Positions 23,574 through 35,196 of a stretch of 64,000 nucleotides of DNA are shown piece by piece (the stretch's first letter is position 1; each line of letters opens with the position of its first letter). The notes beneath the pieces are model-generated. The model ran no database searches. It worked only from the letters and a program-made list of their open reading frames with translations, and was not told where the DNA came from. The stretch is from Clarkia xantiana subsp. parviflora (lineage: Eukaryota; Streptophyta; Magnoliopsida; Myrtales; Onagraceae), in contig JAPTYO010000011.1 of NCBI GenBank assembly GCA_036873135.1, positions 6,246,298-6,310,297 of the forward strand, in the 5' to 3' direction. Made by a program: the position numbers and the translations under genes.

Positions 23574-24238
23574 CTTTGATGATGAAGATAGGGATTGTTC
23601 GGTAGTTGCTCCGCATAGATCCAACCTGCAAGCAATGGTTCCCACAATGTTACATCGTATTGACCATGATGATCAAGAATCCAGATACCACTTGTTGAAA
23701 AACATTGCACCAGATCGATGTGCTCTCCGCAATTATAACGGAACATATCTGCAGTTGTAAAATTTTCACTATAACAAAGGGGATTAAAATTCTAATCAAA
23801 AGGATGAATCAAAGAAATCATTTTTCATCATTGTGGAGTGGATAAAGAGAAGTTAGTGAGTTTGGTCCATCTTGAACATTACAAAACAATCTTCTGCAAA
23901 AAGGGCTGTGAAGTCAGGCATGAACAGATTTTATAAGTTATTCAACTCCCAGATTCAAGCCCTAATTTTCCAGAATTTGAATTAAGTAGAATTGTTTACT
24001 CAGATTCAGAGTGAAGAAACAATCAGATTCATTATCCACTGCAATCAATCTATCAACACATAAGAATTCAGGTACGCATTGAGAATTCAACAACGCGGTG
24101 AAATAGAAGCAAGCCACCATTTCAGATCTCTGATAGATGAAAGCAAAGCTTGACAGTGAAAATGCAGCAGAAAGCAAGAGCAAGAGAGTGGAAGAAGAAG
24201 TTGCTGAAATTCATGAATACTTACATTGAGGCATTCAT
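23574..24238 (-). other. Upstream exon and 5' intron of the PPPDE gene, with an in-frame upstream ATG
   Basis: A donor (CAAT^GTAAGTATT) at 24,225/24,224 pairs with an acceptor (CTTGCAG^GTTGG) at 23,626/23,625. Splicing joins an ATG at 24,238 in frame with the main protein and would add 27 residues in front of MKAGN. A second ATG five bases further upstream (24,243) opens only a two-codon frame. Either the extension is translated or these ATGs act as 5'-leader regulatory starts; the sequence alone does not decide. Confidence 0.55.
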
Positions 24239-24429
24239 GTCATGAAGAACAAACTACATCATCACTGGAATGGAGTGGAAGGCAGGCAGCGAGCGAGTGA
24301 GCAATTCAAGATTTTGTTGCTACGTACGTACGAGTTTGTTGTTTTATTTCTCTCCCTAGTCCGTACTCTTATTTTGCTGATACAAATAGAAAGGAGAGGA
24401 AGCAACTCTGCGTCGGTATACACACAAAT

Positions 24430-25479
24430 ATAAATACATAATATATAAATAAATAAACTGAAATTATAAAAATCAAATCTTTATTCATTAACGAACTGTG
24501 TGTGATACTGGATTTAAAATAATAATAATAAAGAAGAAGAAAATACATAATTTTTCTTTTTTGTTCTGGCTGTGGCTGGGTCCGAGTTCAAGTTTGTTTT
24601 TTGACCAGCTTTTTTATTTGAGATTGATATGAGATGGATTGCTTCGTCCTACTTTCTCTTTTATATATTGGATACTTCTATTGCACCACGTAAATGTCGA
24701 AATCAAGTTATATCTACTTACTTTAGTAATATCTCTCTCTTTACAGGTTCCAGATATTATTCGTCATATCATTTTCTTTTCATCATGACGATAATTAAGT
24801 TATGCAACTTTTTCATATTATTCAACAGATATTGAACATATTTTTTTCCATGCGACATAATAATAATAATTGAATTAATAATGAGAGGACTAGAGAGTAC
24901 AATTATTATTTGGAAAACAGAGTGAGAGAATAGTGGGCATTGGAGAAGAGGAAATCAATCCGTGATCTTTCTTTCTTCTCCACTTTTTCACAGTCCATAC
25001 CAGACCACACCAGACCTTTAACTTGAAATTTGAAATATTTTGGCCCCCAAATGCTTCAAACCGCAGCAGACACGTGATCTTGTTTCTTCTTCATTTGTCT
25101 CTCTTGCTATTGCTAGTGCTCTTCACATCTATCTCATCATCTACTGCTTCATTTCTATTATAATAATACACAACTCCAATACACTATAGTTTTAGATCCC
25201 ATCTCCAATAATAAGTTCTAATTTACACACAATGAAAGTCAATCCATGATACAAATCTAGTCAAATAAGTGAAATGGTAACCTTTGTTGTCAATGAAGCG
25301 TGAATGCGACTCAAAGTTGTTATGTTCCCCTCCAGATGAGCTTTTTTGAGATTATGGCAAAAGCAATTTATATAATAATAATAACAGGGTAGAGTAGAAG
25401 ATGCCATACTCATTACTCATTACTCAATATGCGGTTGCATATTTCGTAGGACCACAGCAATCCAATGGTTTTATTGAAT
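24430..25479. other. Intergenic region between PPPDE and reticulon-like genes
   Basis: AT-rich. It contains the probable promoter of the PPPDE gene on its left side and the 3' UTR of the reticulon-like gene on its right. No additional gene or transposon was recognised. Confidence 0.5.
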
Positions 25480-28126
25480 TCACATGTTCTTGTCCTTCAG
25501 TGTGCTTCTTGGGACTCTGCTGATTAGGCCATCATCAACCACCTTGTAGTGCTGTGACAACTTCCTCTGGATTAACCCGAAGCTACGGTCCACACGTTCT
25601 TCGTGTCTATTGTACAATGCAGGGACTGTGATGGATAGTATTGTCCCTGCCACCAACCAGTAAAATTTCGTCTCACGGTATAATGGCATAGTTACAGCAG
25701 CTTATAATGAGATCATGGATCTTAAAACATACACGCAAAATTGAGAAGAAGAAAAAAAAAGTGTCACAGTAAAACTGTTTTCCCACTTCTCAATGAAGTT
25801 GAGCGATTTTGGGCCACAGTAAAACTGTTTGTGCGATTACCAGAATTGAAGATCTGGATTTTCTCGAAGGGGTGGAAGCAGACAGAGCGTGGCTTTTGTG
25901 TATTATTAGGATCCTACTGTAAAGGGTCATCATTCATCGCTCAGGTTGCCTCTAGCTGAGCTAAGTTTTGATAAGTCATGCATACGAATAGGTTTATGAA
26001 CAAAGATGCGTCTTTGTTCCCAACAATTCACCTTCTCATTTTAAACTATAGTCTAACAGTAAACCGAAAATCATCACATCAACCTTAGCCCCAGTTCAAT
26101 CGTAGGAATAAGCAATTGCTTGATCAGAAGAATATGCATACCGATATATGCGAGTGTAAAGAATGAGAAGAAGCTCCCGATCACAGACAAGAGCCATAGG
26201 CAAATCACAACCTGCCAAACAAACCCACTTTCAGGCTTTGGGTAATGTAAAAAAAAATAACCACTTTGCATGGTTCTTTGAAAAAGAAAAGCTGCCAGAT
26301 GCATAATCACATGAAGTACAAACAAGACGCAAATGTATATCATCTGTTTCAGCTCAACTGCTCAAGGTACAAGGAAATTGACAAATCACAAGAGGGTTCA
26401 GGGAACAGTCAGGTCTAAGAATTGTTTATATCAGACAGCCAGCTTTCTTCTGATGTTTACAGAGCCAACATAAAGAAAAGACAAAGAAGATGCTGCTTTT
26501 TTTTAAAAAAGAAAAAAAGAAGAAAAAAAAAAGGACTGTTTTGATGCCAAAATCAAGTTTTTCTTCCTGGTGTTGTTACTTACCAGGGTTCAGAGTTTTA
26601 AAAAAAAATCATTTCCAGTGGATTAGGTGAATGTCTTAACATTAATGAATGTACAGAACTTACCTTAAAGAATAGCCTAAAATCTTTTCCTAGAGTGATA
26701 TCATGAGCCATAAGCAAAAGATAGTTGATTTTGACACGAAATGACGCTGCAGCACTGTTAACCATCTCCTCTGACAAAACCAGCTCCGGTAACTCTTGCA
26801 GTTGTCTGCTCAAAATTGAAATAGTAGCATTACTAAGAAATTCTTGAGCTAATTCACAGATTTGATGGACCATTAGGAAGAAGAATCATACCTATCCCTG
26901 AGAACAGCATAATTTGCTCTAATGAACAGGACCACAATCAAGATTAGTAGGACATCTGAGCAAACTGATAAGAATGATAATTCTGACCGCTCGAAGATGA
27001 CCCATGCAATTGTAGCAACAATGATAATTCCAAAAGAAACGTGTCGGCGCTTCCACAATAGAACATCAGCAGCTGAGCAAGAAAACACGTTGATAAGACT
27101 CAGGATACTACCTAAATTTTAAAGAAGAGTAGCCCAATGCAAGTTGATCAATGTAGTGACATTTGGCAGTAGTTTAACGTTTCGAAAATTAGCAACTTCA
27201 GCAGGCAGCATAATCTTCTCCAGGACATGATTGACCACAAAGAAACTGATTGTCATACTTTATTTGTGCTTAGATAATTTTGCACCTAAAACCTACAGTT
27301 GCCTAAAATGATCAACTTCAAAGGTTAGATTAGAATAGCGTTTTCCAGATTAAGAAACTATAAACAGAAGTAAGAAGACTGCGATCTTAAACATCCGCAA
27401 TAAAATGAAACGTACTTCCTGGGATAAACTCTAGTTTCGTGTGTTCATTTCAGAATGAAGATGGCCACTCTGGTTATATTTAAATTTTAAGGACGTCAAA
27501 CTATGCAACTAGAGGCAGCAATCAAACCAGATCAAATCCAAGAAGGTAAGAGGGTGGCACCGAGCAAAATAACAGTACGACAACCCAGAGTCCCCAGACA
27601 CTTGAATCCAAGTTCTTTCGCAAAGAGGACAAGCACCTTTCCGATATTGGCCTAGCCTTTGAAGGTGAAATTGCTCTCTTTTTTAATAGACCCTAGACCT
27701 ATCATACATCTTGAATGTAGAAGCTCTATGGAAAATGAAGCAGATATCTTAATTCTGCCTGCTAGGGCCTAGAAAGACTAACAAACAAGTTTCTTTCAAC
27801 TTCGTAATTCCTAATAAAAAAGTCATAAGTTAGAATGCAGCTGAAAGAACACACTTGAATGAGCATTTCATCGTGAATGAAAGAAATATTCATCTATGTG
27901 AATGACTGATCCTCCCAGACATAAATAAATCCACGAATTGCATGAAACACGAAACTATTACAAAGAAGACTGACTTCTTACCAAGACCACCACCCATACA
28001 CTGATGAACCGTGGACTGCCGACCAAATAATCGGTAGCTTAAATCACCTCCATCAGCAGAAGAAGCACCCGTTCCATCTCTGTCGCATATATCTGTTAGA
28101 TTCTCCATCGATGAAGGAACTGACAT
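25480..28126 (-). CDS. Reticulon-like protein (RTNLB), 234 aa, 5 exons
   Basis: ER membrane protein with a reticulon homology domain that bends tubules. Exons: 27982-28126, 26892-27072, 26664-26805, 26142-26211 and 25480-25646. All introns are GT-AG (909, 86, 452 and 495 bp), and the phases 1, 2, 0 and 1 match exactly. Residues 1-45 are acidic and soluble. The domain starts at [14 protein letters not shown] and [10 protein letters not shown]. Two long hydrophobic hairpins follow: [17 protein letters not shown] with [13 protein letters not shown], and [15 protein letters not shown] with [16 protein letters not shown]. The C terminus is basic and ends LKDKNM; no KKXX signal. The short protein with FGRQ...HQ before the domain resembles the RTNLB21-23 branch; the exact orthologue is not assigned. 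Confidence 0.92.
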
Positions 28127-28605
28127 ATCCACAACGCCAAAGATCAATACCAAATCACATAATTCAATAAAATAAGAAAGAGATCACTATCAATTCACCA
28201 CACATTTCAATGATCCTGCCAGAATCGGACAGATCCGTACAGATTAGCCGTGGAAACTTGGTAACAACTCTTCGCGTTCAATTCAGCAGGGCGGAAGAAA
28301 CCAAAATCACTCAGTTGAGAGGATTTGAGCGGCAGATCGCGCGGCCGGAGACACAATTCGTCGCAGTTATTCCGATCAATGATTGGCTCTTACTTTAAGC
28401 CTATATGCAAACCTCCTCCGCGCGCTTCAATTGTTCGCGGCCCTCTGACACGACTCTGGTATTGGCAGCGCAAATATCAATTTTGGTCCTTCTACTATTT
28501 TTTATATACGTGTTTAGTACGTTCACTATTTTTAAGGCCAAATTAATACCTTTACTCTATCTCTTGTAGCACTCGCTCAAACTCAAAGTAGGTGTTTTTC
28601 TTGGA

Positions 28606-30480
28606 CCTTTCTACCATGCTCTTGGAGCACCATGCTTTTGCTACTATTTTTTTTATTTTTCTATTGGCCTAAAGGTGAACCCCATAGGGAAATTGATATT
28701 ATTAATAGTATGATACACAATTTTTTTTTAATGAAAATCGAACTTTATTTAAATAAAAGCTATTACATACTACAAATTAGAGAAAACCAGCGCTGGAGAG
28801 ATTGGAAAACATCCAATCCCCGAACTAGTAGAGCGGGTACTAATAAAACAACAGAGCAAAACATCGAAAGGAATAAAAGTAAATAAACTAGAACAACAAA
28901 ACGGAATAACGGAATAGATGACCCCAGGCAAATGATAGAAGCTTGGAGAGGAGGAATCCACCTGATATAGCGGCACCCGTAGGCCTTCGGAGGGTAGAAG
29001 AACCTTCCTCAAGAGCGACATAGCTAACAGAGGACTTGCAAACCAAGCGATACCAGACAGTACCCATAATAAATCGTAAACACAAACGACTCTATAGACA
29101 AACAAGGATGACCACATGACCGGTGCAGAGATCTCTAAGTGGTAGGTGCTAGATGAAACCAGTTTACCGAAGCACCCCTGCCCGTGGAACATCCGCGAAG
29201 GACTAGCGCACTTCGAGGGTGCCATAGAGATGCTCTGCTTCTCTGTTAGGAGAAGGAAATGAGATACAACTGCAACCGCGGTCGTATCGTGGATACCCCG
29301 GAGGATAAATATCATGCGGTGGCTTGTTCCGAGAACAGAGCGTTGGTTCTGACGAACCATGGATTCTGCTGGAAGGGGTAGATGGTGGAGGGTAGTAGGT
29401 TGTACCGCCAGAAAGTAGTCTAGTTTGAGCTTAAAACGGTGAACAGTATCCACGACGGCGCGTGGAGGGACGCAGGCTACCGGCGAACGGCATGTTGGTG
29501 GCGGAGGTGGGCCGTGGCGGCGCGTGGAAGAGCGTCCTGGTGCGTGGAGGCGCGTGTCGTCGCGCATGGCGGCGCGTGGGATGTACGCGCCACTGCAGTG
29601 GGCGCGTGGCTATTGGTTGGCCGGCGTGTGTGAGCGCGTGGGTGGCGCGTGCTGGCGCGTGGGTGCCGCGTGTGGCAGCGCGTGTTGGCGCATGAATGCA
29701 AGTGTAGGCGTGTGGGAGAGTGTGGAGGTGGTGGTGGTGTTGGTGGGGGATCTTTGTGCGGGATCGGGGGTTGTGATGATGAAGGTGGAGGGGGGACGTG
29801 AAGTGGTAGGGGGTGAGGCGGACTCCGCGATTTGGCGAGGTGGAGGCGGAGAGTTGGATGAAGGCGAGGTTGAACAAAGTCATCCGCTGTGGTGGGGCTT
29901 CCGGCTTAGGCTTAGGTGTGGGGGTGTGGATGTTCGTGGGATATGTGGGTGATGACGGAGGCGCGTGGAGGTGAACGGGGGTGGTTGTGGTGGTATCGGG
30001 CGGTCTTTGTGTTCGCTCGGTGGTGGTGGTGATGGTGAGCGCGGTGTGCGCACTTCCGAGAGATAAGTCATATATCTCCGTCGTAGCTGAGGGGGTAACG
30101 TGTTTGTGGGCGTGGAGGGAAGGAGGTGGACTCCGCTCTTAGACGAGCCGACGGTGAGGTGTGGGGCGAATGCGAGGTTGAGCAAGGCCAACCGCTGAGA
30201 CACGGTTTCAGGCTTTGGCTTTGGTGTTGGCATAAGCTTGGCTTTGGCCGGAGATGGAGCTCCGCAGTTCCCCCTGAAGAAGTTTGCCGATGCGGAAACT
30301 TGCTTCCAGGGAGCTAGTTGAGAGCATCCAAATAGTTAAAAAATAAACACATCTTAGGTGTAGTTAAAAAAATTCATATTTTTTCATACTTTTAAAGTTT
30401 TACTTATGTTACAATTAAGTCCACCATAGTATTAAAAAAAATAAAAGCATGGTGCTCCAAGAGCATGGTAGAAAAATCTG
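28606..30480. mobile_element. MITE copy split by a later insertion
   Basis: The left piece (28,606-28,721: CTACCATGCTCTTGGAGCAC ... TAATAGTATGATAC) and right piece (about 30,330-30,475: ... AGCATGGTGCTCCAAGAGCA) together match, in reverse orientation, the complete MITE at 30,500-30,749. About 1.6 kb of unrelated sequence lies between them. Confidence 0.7.
28722..30310 (-). mobile_element. Poly(A)-tailed retrosequence (LINE-like), minus strand, nested in a MITE
   Basis: Read on the minus strand it ends with AATAAA-type signals (near 28,755) and a poly(A) run at 28,721-28,731, so it was inserted by reverse transcription. Its 5' part has two related about 300-bp segments (29,880-30,230 and 29,570-29,880), both coding LNLAF...-like stretches, followed by a GCGCGTGG-rich tract at 29,450-29,700. 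A 265-codon open frame (28,770-29,567) runs through the 3' part but shows no domain I recognise. An internally deleted LINE or a retroposed non-autonomous transcript both fit. Confidence 0.5.
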
Positions 30481-30499
30481 TTTTCCTTGGGACCATTTG

Positions 30500-30749
30500 G
30501 ATTTTTTTTTTTATCATGCTTGTGGAACACCATACTTTTGGTTTTTTTTATTAATAGGGTGGACTTAATTGTAACATATGTAAAACTTTAAAAATATGAA
30601 AAATATGACTTTTTTTAACCACATCCAATATTTGCATCATACTATTAATAATATCAATTTCCCTCTAGGTTCACATTTAGGATAATAGAAAAATACAAAA
30701 AAAAAAAAGTATCAAAAGCATGGTGCTCTTGGAGCATAATAAAAAACCC
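30500..30749. mobile_element. Mutator-type MITE, 250 bp, intact
   Basis: Inverted ends (TATCATGCTTGTGGAACACC and the mirrored GTGCTCTTGGAGCATAAT) are flanked by a perfect 9-bp duplication GACCATTTG (30,491-30,499 and 30,750-30,758). It lies 20 bp from the split copy of the same family and in the opposite orientation. Confidence 0.8.
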
Positions 30750-30759
30750 GACCATTTGA

Positions 30760-32440
30760 TGCAACCCAAGCTAAATGCCCTATAATATAATAAATCATAA
30801 TAATTACTTTCGTACACTAATTTTGTCATAAAAGTTATGTTATGTGTTAACTTAACTATATAACAATAATATGCTAGATTATCAATATAGTAAACAAACT
30901 ATTTCTTATTTAATAGAGAATATTATAAATTTATCAACCAACAAATATGTAGGATATTGCACCGGGGTGCTAGTGTAGGTCTCGGAAGATTGATGACCGA
31001 TGTGTCGAGTCCTCGAAGTTGACAACCGTTTCATAAAAAGAGTGAAGTGGGGACCAATGTGTTGATCCCCGAAGTTGTCAACCGCTCGTGGCCTCTCCTT
31101 TTCTATGGATAGATCCCCTCTTGCAGGTCTAGGGGAGACACACGAGTCACACTAGTTCTCCTACCCTATATACTACACATATAAAGCTCTATTCGTCTTA
31201 GGTTATCATCCGAGGAGACCTGAGGTACGCTCCGCCCTAGTGACGTACCTCTACGACTGGCATCCCGACACCATGATTTCGAACCGTTTCCGACGATCCG
31301 CTTCTGCCGCCGTAAACTGCCATGTTCGAGGATAACGTATCGTTCTTATATCTAACGCATTGTTTACATACTAATTCGGTACCTACAAAATATCATACTG
31401 ATTTATTTATTTAGCTGAACATGAAGGCATATAGACTATATAATGGGAATCAAATAATCATGGTGCGAAAACTCCCATATTGGCCTAGCCTTTGAACATA
31501 TATATATTTTTTTTCAACTAAGAATTCATTATCAAGAGGCTGGTAATGGGCTTTACGTGGAAGTCATAGTTGGGCTTTCTATAGAGAATAGGGTCATATT
31601 TCATTTTCCTTATATAATATTGGGCCGACATGAAATGGAAATATCACCACAAAGTTTTCTCCAATGTGAAAACTATAAGGAGCTATTTTTTATTTTTTTG
31701 GCCAAAATATAAGGAGCTATCTGGATTACCGAAATTCACTATATTTTTAAAAATGTGAGATTTTTGGAAATATTCCAACTCGGTAATATATGGGATAGTG
31801 TAAGATTATTTTGTTTGAATGTTTGAGATTAAACAAATAATATAAGATTACATTTTGTGTGGTTTGCATATAATGTATACATTGACTGGTTGGTACGACT
31901 TCTTCTCAGTAGTGTCCACATCTCTTTTAAGTAGTCCAAAACAACGTTCAGTTACATTCCTCAAGCTGGAGAGTATTTATAATTGAACAATTTCTTGATG
32001 TGTACGTGGTTGGCCGACTTGCCTAAAATCGTCCAAATGGTACATTTGACCTCTATATATATATATATATATAAATTAATTAATAGTTATTTCCGAAGAA
32101 TCTTAGGAGTAGAATATACTGAGAACATGTATCGTAATACATAATAATATAATATGATATTAGAGAGTCAGAGACACACATATGTTGCATATTTCGATGT
32201 AAATATTTATGATGATGTTGATAGTTAAACTAGGTGATGTACCTCCCAGTTTATATATGAAATTAGTGTATACTTTATGAAAAATGAATGATTTAATTTG
32301 ATAAATTAGAATATATTCTATGAAACATTTCTCAATTGGTGCAAATATGTCAAAAATTGGAACATTTCCAACATGGTGGTGCCTAGCCTCCACTTTTAAC
32401 TTTGCATCATGCACATCATCTAAGCAATTTGTCATAGAAT
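30760..32440. other. Intergenic DNA with a GC-richer island and an old transposase fragment
   Basis: From 30,960 to 31,340 base composition rises (CTCGAAGTTGACAACCG-like repeats and a TATA-like ACATATAAAG), resembling an LTR or promoter fragment that I cannot assign. The remainder is AT-rich. A minus-strand open frame (32,160-32,537) ends in the LTR at 32,442 and is not recognised. Confidence 0.4.
31886..31985 (-). pseudogene. Fragment of PIF/Harbinger (HARBI1-like) transposase
   Basis: A minus-strand frame reads SLRNVTERCFGLLKRDVDTT, close to the conserved 'RN-ERCFGLLKRRW' block near the end of plant Harbinger transposases. Only about 30 codons are recognisable and nothing else of the gene is visible, so it is a relic. 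Confidence 0.65.
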
Positions 32441-32671
32441 ATAATGCAGCTTTATGGGTATAGAATACACAAAACTTATTCAATCGAGAGAATGCTGAGA
32501 ATAAATTTGTTGATTCAATAGAATACCGAGAATTCAATGTGTAATTGAGGAAAACTTCGATTTTTCATTTTGATCAATGAATAAATGAATGTAAAGACGG
32601 ATAAACAGAGTTTAAATATTGAAAACGAAAACCATAACCCTAGTACAATTCTGAAAATAACCAATAGTATC

Positions 32672-33321
32672 TGATGGGCCCCGGCTGAGGCCGTTAGGCC
32701 CCTTAACGATTGGCAAACGGCGACTAGGCCCGTTGGGCTAGGAGCTGGGCTGCTGGAAGGCTAAGGGCTCCGACGGAAGGAGGCCCCGACATTGAATGGC
32801 CCCGAGTAAGCATGGCCCCGATAGGGGAGAGCCCCGAAGATATCGGACCTGGACGTAGTCGGTCCCGATATGGGAGTTGACACCACTCCCCGACACCGAA
32901 TCCTCGACGATGCAACTTGGGAGTCTCCGATAATGATCGAGACTCACCAGTAAGAGCACAATCCCGGAAATCTCTCCATGATTACAGTAGTGGTATAATG
33001 GGCGAGATATGTGGGATACATATAACTGTACAGATACGTGGCAAGATATACGGCGAGATATTTGGGATAGTGGATCACTATCCAACCGCCTAATCAGGTA
33101 ACTGAGATAGCCTTCCCCCTATAAAAGGGGGGAAGTTATCACAGGTTAGGGTTACGTTTTTTACATACACACAAATACTGCTTGCTTGCCCTGTTGACCA
33201 CTGTACTTACGTTAAGCATCGGAGAGGGATTCTGGGCCACCGCCCTCTATTCCCCTTCTGCAGGATTGCGAGGAGCTAAGGAATCCGTCACCTTAACCGG
33301 AGTTCCCGCCGTGATCCAACA
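32672..33321 (+). repeat. 5' LTR of the Tat element
   Basis: Starts TGATGGGCCCCGG and ends GATCCAACA (TG...CA). A TATA box CTATAAAAGG at 33,119-33,128 marks the U3/R region. Upstream U3 has short repeats of the GGCGAGATAT and GGGATA type. The paired 3' LTR is the same length. Confidence 0.95.
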
Positions 33322-33322
33322 T

Positions 33323-33340
33323 TGGCGCCGTCTGTGGGAA
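33323..33340 (+). promoter_or_regulatory. Primer-binding site of the Tat element
   Basis: TGGCGCCGTCTGTGGGAA starts two bases after the 5' LTR. The first nine bases match the complement of the 3' end of plant Asp-tRNA; the rest diverges, so the primer tRNA is tentative. Confidence 0.65.
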
Positions 33341-33386
33341 CGCAACAAAAAGCCAAAGTAAGTTTGCTTCCCTTTGATTCCATACC

Positions 33387-35196
33387 ATGGCTGGCAACAG
33401 GCCACAGCGATCAGGCAAGCAGGTGCCGGCCACCAGCAATCCCCCTGAGGATGCTACACAGCATCAGGATTTGAGAGACGATGGTGACAGCACTCGCCGA
33501 GACGACACCGCGCGAAGGAACAACCCCCTGGTGGATCCAGGAACGAGGCACCTTCCCAGAATCCAGAACTGGCCAGGGTAGTGGCAGAGGCCATGCCCCT
33601 ATTCATGGAGGCCATGGAGGCCCTCCTAGACCGAAGAGAAGCTGCCAGAAGGCAGGCCGTAGATCTACCGCCGCTCCCTCCGCGGCGAGATGCTCCCAGA
33701 AGGCAGGTGGACGACAACCTGCCGCCACCCCCTCCGTTGAGGGAACAGCCCATTCCGCCCAATCCAGCACCGGCGGAGAATTTCGTGGTCGATGGACCAG
33801 GGCCAGTGCAACAAAGGACCATTCCCCTGAATGGTCCCCTCACTGCCGACCAGGTAGTGAAGATTGTGGGTATTTGCATGGGAGATCAGAAGCCCATGAT
33901 GTCGGAACTGGGGAGTCAGGAGACCCATCCTTTCGTTCCCAGACTGATCCATACCCTGGCCCCTCTAGGCTTGGGTATCCCGAAGATAGACGAGTACGAC
34001 GGGGTCGCGGACCCGGTTCGCCACGTGCAGAAACACCTGACAGCGTGCATGGGCAGGACCCCAGATGAGGATGTTATCTGCGCGTTGTTCCCGAGTACCT
34101 TGGGAGAGAAGGCGATGACATGGTTCTACAGTCTGCCCACTGGATGTATAACCTGTTGGAAGGATATGCATCAGCGATTCATCGCCCAGTACCAAGGGCG
34201 TCGACGGCTGCTGAAGAGTGTTCGGACCCTGCATGAGGTGGTCCAGAGGCCCGACGAATCGCTGGCCCAATACTACCAGCGTTACACGGCTGGTATGACC
34301 GAGCTGGATGAGGAGATATCGGAGGGCGAGGCCATCCGTACCTTCCTGAAAAACCTCAATCCCCCCTACGGCTCCGACTTACTTCACAGCGTCGCGGCCA
34401 AAAAAGTCTGGAACATGGAGGCACTTCAGGCGAGGGTAAAACAGCAAATCGACGTCCAAGAGTCGAAGATTGCTGCCGGAGAATTGGCTCCTCCCAAGGG
34501 CGTGAAGGAAAGCAGTTGTTCAAACCATTGGACAACCGACACAAGAAGGATAACTCCGAGGGTAGTCGGAGTCGTGGACGCTCCGATCGGAGGGAGGATA
34601 GGCGTCAGACCAAGAGGGAGGAGTTTACCCCCCTCAACAGGCCTTTGAAAGAGGTCTTGGCGGTAATGGAGAAGCAAGGCCTCGCTCGTTTCCCCAAGAA
34701 GAAGGAAGGAGAAAAGTTGGGCTCCCGCACCGACCGTTACTGCCGATTCCATCGGGCCTCTGGTCACGACACTGACCAGTGTCGGGAGCTGAAGAAGGAA
34801 ATAGAGAAGCTTATCCAGAGGGGTAAGCTGAAGGAGTTCGTGGGAGATTCGCGCTGCAAGCCCCGTTCCCGATCTCGATCAAGATCCAAATCTCGATCGA
34901 GGTCCCCAAGGAAGAGAAGGTCCGACGCAGAGCCTTCGGAGGGCCCATCAGGGTACCGACAGAAGAGGGTTATTAATGTGATCCATGGAGGGTTCGCTGC
35001 AGGAGGAGACACATCGTCTTCTCGGGAGCTTTATGCCAACCAAGTGCCCGTAGCAGTGGTTTTGGGAAAAAGGTCTCGGTCATGGACTCCGAAGGAGGAG
35101 ATGGAGATCACCTTCTCGGCGAAGGATCTGGAGGGAGTAGAGACCCCCCACGAGGATGCCCTAGTAATGACATTGGATGTAGAGGATCCTCATTGA
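33387..35196 (+). pseudogene. gag: gag of the Tat element, broken by frame changes
   Basis: Structural protein of the virus-like particle. The coding sequence starts at the ATG at 33,387 but then lies in three different frames: 33,387 to about 33,500; then up to about 34,500-34,640; then to a stop at 35,194. The middle part carries the capsid-type retrotransposon gag domain (TWFYSLP, QRFIAQYQGRR, RPDESLAQYYQRY). The last part has a zinc-binding motif (CRFHRASGHDTDQC) and an Arg-Ser repeat stretch (34,860-34,925). The two breaks inside gag look like single-base losses; one candidate site is the C-run near 33,525. The change into protease near 35,170-35,185 could instead be a natural +1 shift. 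Assembly errors in homopolymers are an alternative. Confidence 0.85.

Noticed and set aside
28770..29567. 265-codon minus-strand open frame as a host gene
   Set aside because: It lies inside a poly(A)-tailed retrosequence nested in a MITE and shows no domain; its start falls in a GCGCGTGG repeat tract.
32724..33085. Minus-strand frames in the LTRs (also at 43,104-43,465)
   Set aside because: Identical frames in both LTRs are a result of LTR identity; no protein features and no upstream signal.
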